The notes under the pieces are model-generated. The model was not told the DNA's origin and searched no databases. It saw only the letters and a program-made list of their open reading frames with translations. Source: Oscillospiraceae bacterium (lineage in GTDB: Bacteria > Bacillota > Clostridia > Oscillospirales > Ruminococcaceae). Taken from it: 5,479 nt of DNA. The stretch lies in contig DPBR01000022.1 in assembly GCA_003516865.1 (NCBI GenBank), positions 1 to 5,479 of the forward strand, in the 5' to 3' direction. Position numbers and translations under genes: made by a program. The stretch's first letter is position 1. The number at the start of each line of letters is the position of its first letter. Positions 1 through 4,879 of this stretch are shown here, piece after piece.

Positions 1-689
1 TGGATGCACTCGAAGTATGCGTTTCTGGGGTCGTATCCAGCCTCAACAAGAGTCTCAAAGCCTGCCTGCATAAGTGCGCATACGCCGCCGCACAAAACTG
101 CCTGCTCGCCGAAGAGGTCGGTTTCGGTTTCGGTGCGGAAGGTGGTTTCCAAAACGCCCGCTCTTGCGCCGCCGATACCCGCAGCATATGCAAGCGCAAG
201 GTCGTTCGCTCTGCCCGTGTAATCCTGATGAACGGCGATAAGGCACGGAGTACCCTTGCCCTCCTGGAACTCGCTTCTTACGGTGTGTCCGGGAGCCTTG
301 GGCGCAATCATCGTAACGTCAACGTTTTTCGGAGGTACGATGCAGCCGAAATGAATGTTGAAGCCGTGCGCGAACATAAGCATATTGCCTTCTTCGAGGT
401 TCGGCTCGATGCTCTCCTTGTAAAGCTTCGCCTGAAGCTCGTCGTTAATGAGAATCATAATGATATCGGCTCTCTTTGCTGCTTCAGCGGCAGTATATAC
501 CTCAAATCCCGCATCTTCAGCCTTCTTCCAGCTCTTGGAGCCTTCGTAAAGTCCGATTACGACCTTTACGCCGCTGTCCTTGAGATTGAGCGCGTGAGCG
601 TGTCCCTGTGAACCGTAGCCGATAATCGCAACGGTCTTTCCGTCCAGAAAAGACAGATTGCAGTCCTCAGAATGATACAGTTTAGCCAT
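1..689 (-). CDS. ilvC: Ketol-acid reductoisomerase, class I (partial, 3' end off the left edge)
   Basis: IlvC converts 2-acetolactate or 2-aceto-2-hydroxybutyrate to the 2,3-dihydroxy acid by Mg-dependent isomerisation and NAD(P)H reduction, the second common step of valine and isoleucine synthesis in the cytoplasm. I translated 229 codons from the ATG at 689. Residues 24-30 (GYGSQGH) are the Rossmann nucleotide motif. The loop at 46-54 (GLYEGSKSW) keeps S51 and S53, the serines that usually hold the NADPH 2'-phosphate, so NADPH is the likelier cofactor. FAHGFNIHF (106-114) contains the catalytic-site His108. TETDLFGEQ (188-196) carries the Mg ligands D191 and E195. Class I enzymes have about 330 residues, so roughly 100 C-terminal residues, with the remaining Mg-site glutamates, lie outside the window. 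The start has a good ribosome site. It is the third gene of ilvBNC, 50 bases after ilvN. No frameshift is seen. Confidence 0.97.
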   Translation of the reverse strand, partial: MAKLYHSEDCNLSFLDGKTVAIIGYGSQGHAHALNLKDSGVKVVIGLYEGSKSWKKAEDAGFEVYTAAEAAKRADIIMILINDELQAKLYKESIEPNLEEGNMLMFAHGFNIHFGCIVPPKNVDVTMIAPKAPGHTVRSEFQEGKGTPCLIAVHQDYTGRANDLALAYAAGIGGARAGVLETTFRTETETDLFGEQAVLCGGVCALMQAGFETLVEAGYDPRNAYFECI

Positions 690-697
690 TGTTTTAA

Positions 698-704
698 TCT
701 CCTT
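698..704 (-). promoter_or_regulatory. Ribosome binding site of ilvC
   Basis: AAGGAGA on the minus strand lies 8 bases before the ATG at 689. It fixes the IlvC start at MAKLYHSED. Confidence 0.85.
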
Positions 705-710
705 TTGTAA

Positions 711-726
711 TTTTTAGCGCTAAAAA
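711..726. repeat. 16-bp perfect palindrome in the ilvN-ilvC gap
   Basis: TTTTTAGCGCTAAAAA is its own reverse complement and occupies a third of the 50-base gap between the ilvN stop and the ilvC start. Its centre is a CG step, as in many LacI-family operators, but it lies inside the operon and no promoter is obvious beside it. On the transcript an alternative 4-bp CGCT/AGCG hairpin can form at 719-730. The symmetry is directly seen; a role as operator, pause or processing site is only inference. Confidence 0.5.
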
Positions 727-739
727 GCGTTGTGTACCG

Positions 740-1237
740 TTAATTTCTCACGGAAACCGCAGCCTCGCCCCTCTGAATGGCGATTGTTCCCGTGCGTACG
801 ATTTCCTTTATTCCGTAAGGACGGAGCAGTTCCTCAAAATTGTTGAGGTTCTGCGCGCTGTCGGAAATCTCGATTGTAATCGAATTTGCGGATATATCCG
901 AAATTTTGCCGTGAGCGAGGTCGCAGACGCTGATAATCTCCGAGCGCTGCTTCGCCGTGCAGCTCACTTTTATCAGGATTAACTCGCGCGAAACCATACT
1001 GTCGTGCGAGAGAGTCTTTACCTTAATCACGTCAATCAGCTTGTTGAGCTGCTTTTCAATCTGTTCGAGAGTATAGTCGCTTCCGTCCGCGACAATCGTA
1101 ATTCTCGATACGTTAACATCGTCCGTTACGCCGACCGCAAGGCTGTCGATGTTGAACCCGCGCCGCGCGAACAGCCCCGCGACCCTCGCGAGAACGCCCG
1201 CGTGGTTTTCTACAAGAACGGAAATTGTATGTTTCAT
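740..1237 (-). CDS. ilvN: Acetohydroxyacid synthase small (regulatory) subunit
   Basis: This 165-residue protein is the usual length for the subunit that stimulates the catalytic subunit and confers valine feedback inhibition. The N-terminal ACT domain (about residues 2-76) reads ISVLVENHAGVLARVAGLF, followed by RRGFNIDSL, and QIEKQLNKLIDVIKV ends the domain. N11, G14 and N29 match the valine-site residues known from E. coli IlvH. The C-terminal ALS_ss_C-type domain starts near SRELILIKV (about 82) and ends with the PYGIKEIVRTGTIAIQRG segment. I chose the ATG at 1237 because GGAGG stands 7 bases upstream and homology begins at MKHTISVLVENHAG. The frame extends to an ATG at 1291, but that would overlap ilvB and add an unrelated 18-residue leader. 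It lies 13 bases after ilvB and is almost certainly translated from the same mRNA. Some genomes name the gene ilvH. Confidence 0.96.
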   Translation of the reverse strand: MKHTISVLVENHAGVLARVAGLFARRGFNIDSLAVGVTDDVNVSRITIVADGSDYTLEQIEKQLNKLIDVIKVKTLSHDSMVSRELILIKVSCTAKQRSEIISVCDLAHGKISDISANSITIEISDSAQNLNNFEELLRPYGIKEIVRTGTIAIQRGEAAVSVRN

Positions 1238-1244
1238 ATACGCA

Positions 1245-1249
1245 CCTCC
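1245..1249 (-). promoter_or_regulatory. Ribosome binding site of ilvN
   Basis: GGAGG fills the 13-base space between the ilvB stop and the ilvN ATG, 7 bases before the start. It decides the start at 1237 over the upstream in-frame ATG at 1291. Confidence 0.9.
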
Positions 1250-1250
1250 G

Positions 1251-2885
1251 TTAAAGTATCGTTTCAAGCAGTTCGGGAACCGCAACTTCAAGCAAAAACG
1301 GCTTTTTTGAAGCTGTAAGCCGCTTTATGCCCTCAACAGCCGCTTCCTCGCCGTCGACTAGCATATTCTCAATTCCGTAAGCGTCCGCGATTTTTGTGTA
1401 ATCGGGGCTTCCATCGAGCGAAACCGCGTAAAGCCTGTTTCCATAGCAATTCGTCTGAAACTCGCGCACCATTCCGAGATAGCGGTTTCGCATCACGATA
1501 ACCTTAACCGCGATATCGTGCTGAACAAGCGTTGCAAGCTCCGGCATCTCCATCTGGAACGAACCGTCGCCGCATACAGCGATAACCTCCGCGTTCGGCT
1601 CCGCGCACTTCGCGCCCATTGCCGCGGGAAGCGAATAGCCCATCGTTCCCATACCGCCGGAAGTGAGAAGTCTGCCGTTTTTAAGCTCGATATTCGCCGC
1701 CGTCCAAAACTGATTTTCCCCGACGTCCGCAACGACAATCGAGCGCGTCGGCAGATATTTGTTCAGCTCGCGTATAAACCACTTCGGGTTGACGTAGCCC
1801 TTTTCAACGGGCTTTATCGGAGCGTCGCGTCTGCTCTCGTCAAGCGTCTTTTTCCACAAATCGTGCTTCGGAAGCGTTTCTTCAACCGTATCGAGCTGCT
1901 CCAGAAGCTGTCCCAGAACAATGCTTATATCGCCGACAATCGGCACGTTCGTTTCAACCGTTTTCCCGATTTCCGCAGGGTCGATGTCAATGTGAATAAC
2001 CGTCAAATCGCTTTTCCTGAAAATCGGCGCGGTCGTCCTGTCGCTTAGCCTTGCGCCAAGCAAAATCAGCGTATCGCAGTTGTTAACCGCGCATTTCGCC
2101 GATTCACAGCCGTGCATTCCGAGCATACCGAAATAAAGCGGGCTGTCGGTCGGCATTGCGCCAAGTCCCATAAGCGTTGAGATTACGGGAATATCGAGCC
2201 TTTCCGCAAGCTTTTTCATAAGCTCAGCGCCGTTTCCCGTAAACAACCCGCCGCCCGCGATTATAAGCGGTTTTTCCGCCTTCAGCATCGCATTTACGGC
2301 TCTTTTTATCTGAAATCCGTTTCCCTTTGAACTCGGACGATAGCTTCTTATATCAACGGTTTCGGGGTACTCGAAATCAATCTCGGCTTTCTGTATATCG
2401 CACGGCACGTCAATCAGCACAGGTCCGCGCCTGCCCGTTCCCGCGATATAGAATGCCCTCTTGAACACCTCGGCGGTATCCTCGGGGCGCTTCAACAGGT
2501 AGCTGTGCTTAACAAACGGCTCCGCAGAACCCGTTATATCCGCTTCCTGAAAGACGTCGCGACCTATCTGGTCTGAATTTACCTGTCCCGTGATAATAAC
2601 CATCGGCACGGAATCCATATAAGCCGTCGCGATTGCGGTAATCAAATTAAGCGCGCCCGGACCGCTTGTCGCAACGCACACGGCAGGCTTTCCCGTAATT
2701 CTCGCGTAGCCCGAAGCCGCGTGTCCCGCGTTCACCTCGTGCCGCACCAGAACGTGCTTTATATTGCTTTTGTACAATTCATCGTAAAAAGGGCAGATAG
2801 CCGCTCCGGGATAGCCGAAAATCTCGGTTATTCCCTCCGCTTCAAGGCATTTTGTCATCGCCTCGGCAACTGTCATTCTTTCCAT
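1251..2885 (-). CDS. ilvB: Acetohydroxyacid (acetolactate) synthase large, catalytic subunit
   Basis: This ThDP/Mg enzyme joins hydroxyethyl from pyruvate to pyruvate or 2-oxobutyrate, the first committed step of branched-chain synthesis. The 544 residues show the three-domain plan. The ThDP-Pyr domain (about 1-170) has FGYPGAAI, catalytic Glu50 in VRHEVNAGHAASGYAR, ATSGPGALN (72-80) and the FAD-type ITGQV..DQIGRDVFQEADI run. The middle domain (about 190-335) has GGGLFTGNGAELM and LGARLSDR. The ThDP-PP domain (about 365-535) has GGMGTMGYSLPAAMGAK and the Mg motif GDGSFQM (439-445) with N467. The ilvN gene directly after it supports the biosynthetic type rather than catabolic AlsS. Oddities: F476 (VREFQ) where the family usually has Trp, N103 where many members have Pro, R466 in place of the first Asn of NN, and a C terminus ending at PELLETIL without the usual tail. 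The ATG at 2885 has a GGAG site 9 bases upstream. The Met at residue 4 is a less well placed alternative. Confidence 0.96.
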   Translation of the reverse strand: MERMTVAEAMTKCLEAEGITEIFGYPGAAICPFYDELYKSNIKHVLVRHEVNAGHAASGYARITGKPAVCVATSGPGALNLITAIATAYMDSVPMVIITGQVNSDQIGRDVFQEADITGSAEPFVKHSYLLKRPEDTAEVFKRAFYIAGTGRRGPVLIDVPCDIQKAEIDFEYPETVDIRSYRPSSKGNGFQIKRAVNAMLKAEKPLIIAGGGLFTGNGAELMKKLAERLDIPVISTLMGLGAMPTDSPLYFGMLGMHGCESAKCAVNNCDTLILLGARLSDRTTAPIFRKSDLTVIHIDIDPAEIGKTVETNVPIVGDISIVLGQLLEQLDTVEETLPKHDLWKKTLDESRRDAPIKPVEKGYVNPKWFIRELNKYLPTRSIVVADVGENQFWTAANIELKNGRLLTSGGMGTMGYSLPAAMGAKCAEPNAEVIAVCGDGSFQMEMPELATLVQHDIAVKVIVMRNRYLGMVREFQTNCYGNRLYAVSLDGSPDYTKIADAYGIENMLVDGEEAAVEGIKRLTASKKPFLLEVAVPELLETIL

Positions 2886-2941
2886 TGTTCCACTCTCCGG
2901 ATTTTCTGTTTATCTTTTCCCGCTCTTCGGAAAAATCTACT
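2886..2941 (-). promoter_or_regulatory. Short ilvB leader, no attenuator
   Basis: The inferred start of transcription near 2941 gives a leader of about 55 nt. It holds a 6-bp hairpin (TTTTCC/GGAAAA, 2915-2934, loop of 8) and a second SD-like AAGGAG right at the 5' end (about 2941-2946) with no ATG, GTG or TTG at a usable distance. There is no room for a T-box and no run of Leu, Val or Ile codons for a leader peptide. Confidence 0.5.
2893..2898 (-). promoter_or_regulatory. Ribosome binding site of ilvB
   Basis: GGAGAG on the minus strand has its GGAG core 9 bases before the ATG at 2885. It favours that start (MERMTV) over the internal ATG three codons later. Confidence 0.8.
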
Positions 2942-2947
2942 CCTTTT

Positions 2948-2976
2948 ATTATACCAAATGCTTGTATTTTTGTCAA
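2948..2976 (-). promoter_or_regulatory. Sigma-A promoter of the ilvBNC operon
   Basis: On the minus strand TTGACA (2971-2976), a 17-base spacer and TATAAT (2948-2953) match consensus in all twelve hexamer positions. TGG immediately before TATAAT also supplies an extended -10 (TGn). The -35 side is AT-rich. The predicted start is near 2941. The strength suggests that control acts through a repressor or through valine feedback on the enzyme rather than weak intrinsic initiation. Confidence 0.9.
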
Positions 2977-3030
2977 GAGCAATTTTACCATATTAAATAA
3001 ATAAAGAAAAAATCTCTGAAGTATTTTTAT

Positions 3031-3069
3031 AAAAAAGCGGGAAAACCGAAGCCTTCCCGCCGTTTTTTT
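3031..3069 (-). terminator. Rho-independent terminator after the M23 peptidase gene
   Basis: The minus-strand RNA forms a 10-bp stem (3051-3060 with 3037-3046, including two G-U pairs) closed by a C(UUCG)G tetraloop at 3047-3050, followed by six U (3036-3031). The stop codon of the peptidase is 11 bases before the stem. A run of seven T (3063-3069) just outside the stem on the plus strand means it could also stop plus-strand transcripts, although no plus-strand gene ends here. It insulates the ilvBNC promoter. Confidence 0.92.
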
Positions 3070-3071
3070 GA

Positions 3072-4454
3072 TTAATAAACGTCCTGATATGTATACTTGA
3101 ACGGGTCGACGCGATAGCCGTCCTCGCGCACCTCGAAGTGGAGGTGGTCGCCCGTGGACCAGCCCGTGCAGCCAACAAGTCCGATTACGTCGCCCTTTGT
3201 GACATACTGTCCCTCGCTGACGTAAATCGCTCTGCAATGCGCGTAGAGCGTCGAAAGTCCGCCGCCGTGGTCAACTACCACATAATTTCCCCAGCCGCCT
3301 CCGCAGCCGCAGGAATAGTACTTTCCGTAATCGTGCGAGCAGGTGTTCGACACCTTTATTACTCTGCCCGACTGCACCGTATGTATCTGCGCGTTTCCGA
3401 CAGGCACGCCATAGCCGATAATGTCAATTCCGCCGTGATTTCCGTTTCTCCAAGCGTCATATCCGAAATATGTGGTGATATTGTGGAACTGCGGCGCAAG
3501 CGGCCATCTAAAGCCGTCCGTGTACGCCACGTCGCTTCCCGAACCATTCTCCTGCGCGCGTCTGATAAGCTCCTGAAGCTCCTTGTCAAGCTCGTCAAGC
3601 TTGTTGTTCGACACCGCGATATCATATTCAAGCCCGTCAACCTTATCCTTGAGCGTCTCGTTGTTCGCCGCAAGTCCCGAAAGATAGCTTTTCTGTTCGC
3701 TTGCGTAGCTTTCAAGACCCGTTCTTTCGCCCTCAAGCGCCGCCATCTCTTCCTCAAGCGTTTCTTTCTGCTTTTTCAGCGCCGCCTTGTCCTCTTCAAG
3801 ACCGTTAATCTCCGCGTTGAGGTCGCTTATCATCTTCTCCTGTTCCTCAATCGAAGCCATAAGCGCCTTCATAAAGCTGAGATTTTGACTGCTTATATTC
3901 TTCACAACGTCCGAATAAACGTAATAATTATACCAATCGCGCGAGCCGTTCAGAACGGGAAGCGTCCCCGACGGGTCGGTTTTATAGAGCGCGCTCGCAA
4001 GCTTTGCGAATTTCTGAAGATTACGCTTGTTTTCCGCCTGCATCTCCGAAATATCGTTCTTCTTCGCCTCGATTGTCTTTTCCTTATCGGCAATCTGCTC
4101 CTCGACAGCCGCAATTTCAAGCTTCTTCGCGTCAATGCTGTCCTGCTTCGCGATTATAAGCTGACCGTATTTTGTAATCTCGCTGTTTACGCCGTCAATC
4201 TGCGCGTTTACGATGTCAATTGCCGCTTCGTTGTTTGCAATATCGTCGCCGAGCTTGTCAATCTGGTCCCTGCGGTCGGCGTTTTCTTTCTTTATCTTAT
4301 CAATCTGAGCCTGAAGGTCGTCCATAGACGCGCTTCCGTAAGCGTTTTTGCTTATAACGCCGTCGGAAGGAATCACAAGCAGCGCCGCCGCGCACAGCGC
4401 AGCTCCCGCTTTCGCCCAGAACGAAGGCTTCTTCAGCTTTTTTATAATCCCCAT
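3072..4454 (-). CDS. Secreted coiled-coil M23 peptidoglycan hydrolase (PcsB/EnvC-like)
   Basis: This 460-residue cell-wall endopeptidase probably acts outside the membrane in daughter-cell separation or growth. Residues 1-42 form a signal peptide: KKLKK basic start, hydrophobic AGAALCAAALLVIP (17-30), likely cut near AYGSA. Two long helical coiled-coil stretches (about 43-155 and 190-300) flank ASALYKTDPSGTLPVL..SRDW (153-173). That segment resembles the PcsB/EnvC/CwlO coiled-coil domain that binds FtsEX; FtsEX partnership is inferred from the family. The C-terminal LytM/M23 domain (about 315-455) has NHGGID with zinc ligands H340 and D344, LYAH with H406, and HLHFEV with H437 and ligand H439, so it looks active. 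An insertion of about 15 residues with Cys372, Cys382 and Cys384 precedes GGWGNYVVVDHG. The ATG at 4454 has GAGAGG 5 bases upstream. It is a single-gene unit with its own promoter and terminator. Confidence 0.93.
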   Translation of the reverse strand: MGIIKKLKKPSFWAKAGAALCAAALLVIPSDGVISKNAYGSASMDDLQAQIDKIKKENADRRDQIDKLGDDIANNEAAIDIVNAQIDGVNSEITKYGQLIIAKQDSIDAKKLEIAAVEEQIADKEKTIEAKKNDISEMQAENKRNLQKFAKLASALYKTDPSGTLPVLNGSRDWYNYYVYSDVVKNISSQNLSFMKALMASIEEQEKMISDLNAEINGLEEDKAALKKQKETLEEEMAALEGERTGLESYASEQKSYLSGLAANNETLKDKVDGLEYDIAVSNNKLDELDKELQELIRRAQENGSGSDVAYTDGFRWPLAPQFHNITTYFGYDAWRNGNHGGIDIIGYGVPVGNAQIHTVQSGRVIKVSNTCSHDYGKYYSCGCGGGWGNYVVVDHGGGLSTLYAHCRAIYVSEGQYVTKGDVIGLVGCTGWSTGDHLHFEVREDGYRVDPFKYTYQDVY

Positions 4455-4535
4455 ATTTACCTCTCTTTAAAAAATAAAAGCGCTTGTCCTTTCGGCGCGC
4501 GCACGTCCCCAAACGCCCGCGAAACGCCGCAATCT
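4455..4535 (-). promoter_or_regulatory. GC-rich, probably folded leader of the M23 peptidase gene
   Basis: The transcript leader of about 80 nt is strikingly GC-rich between AT-rich flanks. A stem can form from CGGCG (4529-4525) with CGCCG (4497-4493), a 3-base bulge, then CGCG (4521-4518) with CGCG (4501-4498), around a loop of about 16 nt. An 8-bp palindrome AAGCGCTT lies at 4478-4485, followed by a U-rich run, then the ribosome site GAGAGG (4460-4465). I recognise no known riboswitch class, and the region is too short for most. A role in controlling translation or mRNA stability is inference. Confidence 0.4.
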
Positions 4536-4541
4536 ACTATA

Positions 4542-4570
4542 ATTATACAATTTTCTCACGCTCTTGTCAA
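4542..4570 (-). promoter_or_regulatory. Sigma-A promoter of the M23 peptidase gene
   Basis: Minus-strand TTGACA (4565-4570), a 17-base spacer and TATAAT (4542-4547) match consensus fully. The predicted start is near 4535. Unlike the ilvB promoter it lacks the extended -10 TGn. Its -35 box is one arm of an inverted repeat (4565-4580). Confidence 0.88.
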
Positions 4571-4580
4571 GTCTTTGACA
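4565..4580. repeat. Inverted repeat covering the -35 box of the M23 gene
   Basis: TGTCAAGTCTTTGACA has perfect 6-bp arms around GTCT. The left arm is the minus-strand -35 hexamer. The right arm is a TTGACA on the plus strand, but only a poor -10 match (TATCAG, 18-base spacer) follows it. It may be an operator over the -35 box or back-to-back -35 boxes; neither is proven. Confidence 0.45.
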
Positions 4581-4713
4581 GTGAAAAATATATGAAATTA
4601 TCAGGTAAATAATCCCATAAATTCCTCTTTTTTACATCGGCGTATGCAAGCCCGCCAAAAGTGCAGTTTATTTTTTTATTCGTTTCATTTATTTTTTTGT
4701 AAATCGCGCTTTT

Positions 4714-4730
4714 TTGTGTATATTTCACAA
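4714..4730. repeat. Dyad TTGTG-N7-CACAA, Rex-like but one base short
   Basis: TTGTGTATATTTCACAA has perfect 5-bp outer arms. The right half TTCACAA equals a Rex operator half-site, but Rex sites (TTGTGAA-N4-TTCACAA) are 18 bp and this is 17 bp with an imperfect left half. It overlaps the -35 of a possible upstream gdhA promoter. The symmetry is seen; any regulator is inference. Confidence 0.3.
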
Positions 4731-4753
4731 TATTACCGCCATAAAATTATAAA
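4724..4753 (+). promoter_or_regulatory. Possible second, upstream promoter of gdhA
   Basis: TTCACA (4724-4729, 5 of 6), an 18-base spacer and TATAAA (4748-4753, 5 of 6) could initiate near 4760. In this AT-rich stretch a match of this quality may be chance. If real, it would give a longer gdhA leader of about 120 nt. Confidence 0.3.
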
Positions 4754-4772
4754 TGATAAACAAAACATTAAT

Positions 4773-4787
4773 TTTTTTCTGAAAAAA
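4773..4787. promoter_or_regulatory. Dyad resembling a CodY box upstream of gdhA
   Basis: TTTTTTCTGAAAAAA is a 7+1+7 dyad. It matches the CodY consensus AATTTTCWGAAAATT with four mismatches, all at the outer ends, and its 11-base core is exact. It ends 13 bases before the gdhA -35 hexamer. CodY is the GTP- and branched-chain-amino-acid-sensing regulator of many Firmicutes; whether this organism has it cannot be seen here. Low complexity makes a chance match possible. Confidence 0.35.
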
Positions 4788-4800
4788 GCAAAAAAAATTC

Positions 4801-4829
4801 TTGCAAAATAAAAAAGATTGGTGTATAAT
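4801..4829 (+). promoter_or_regulatory. Promoter of gdhA
   Basis: TTGCAA (4801-4806, 4 of 6), a 17-base spacer and a perfect TATAAT (4824-4829) predict a start near 4836 and a leader of about 44 nt. The weaker -35, compared with the two minus-strand promoters, is compatible with an activated or regulated gene. Confidence 0.75.
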
Positions 4830-4863
4830 TTAAAACGTAGGCTATAACACAAAAATTTTTATC

Positions 4864-4869
4864 AGGAGG
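4864..4869 (+). promoter_or_regulatory. Ribosome binding site of gdhA
   Basis: AGGAGG, a perfect Shine-Dalgarno core, lies 10 bases before the ATG at 4880 and fixes that start. Confidence 0.9.
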
Positions 4870-4879
4870 ACTTGTTAAA

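Larger units (their letters stand above)
4581..4800. other. AT-rich divergent intergenic region without a gene
   Basis: No reading frame with a credible ribosome site is visible; the few ATGs (for example at 4592 and 4754) run into stops within ten codons. Features seen are an 11-bp direct repeat TTTATTTTTTT at 4667-4677 and 4688-4698, 21 bases apart; a dyad TTGTG-N7-CACAA at 4714-4730; a possible plus-strand promoter (4724-4753); and a dyad at 4773-4787. The long T and A tracts may bend the DNA. Confidence 0.6.

Noticed and set aside
228..611. Plus-strand frame of 127 codons across ilvC, and similar frames opposite ilvB and ilvN
   Set aside because: They lie antisense to well-supported enzymes, have no ribosome site and show no family resemblance.
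1238..1291. Upstream ATG giving an 18-residue N-terminal extension of IlvN
   Set aside because: It would overlap the ilvB end, has no ribosome site, and homology begins at the ATG with GGAGG 7 bases upstream.
2950..2970. Dyad in the ilvB promoter spacer (ATACAA/TTGGTAT)
   Set aside because: The arms match only with a one-base bulge, which is not convincing as an operator.
2842..3237. Minus-strand frame of 131 codons spanning the ilvB promoter and terminator region
   Set aside because: It crosses the M23 gene end, the terminator and the ilvB promoter in another frame, and shows no motifs.
4380..4454. Lipoprotein signal for the M23 protein (Cys21 in the hydrophobic segment)
   Set aside because: The residues before Cys21 (AAL) do not fit a lipobox, and an ordinary signal peptidase site follows near residues 38-42.
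3138..4595. A 485-codon open frame on the plus strand opposite the M23 peptidase
   Set aside because: It is antisense to a gene with clear domains, promoter, ribosome site and terminator. Its translation is rich in Arg, Val and Leu without recognisable motifs, as expected from the complement of a gene rich in Glu, Lys, Ala and Leu codons.
4639..4656. GGCG...CGCC hairpin as a terminator in the divergent region
   Set aside because: The stem is only 4 bp and no gene ends nearby.
4581..4660. Small peptide gene downstream of the plus-strand TTGACA at 4575-4580
   Set aside because: The ATG at 4592 meets a stop after six codons and the -10 match is poor.
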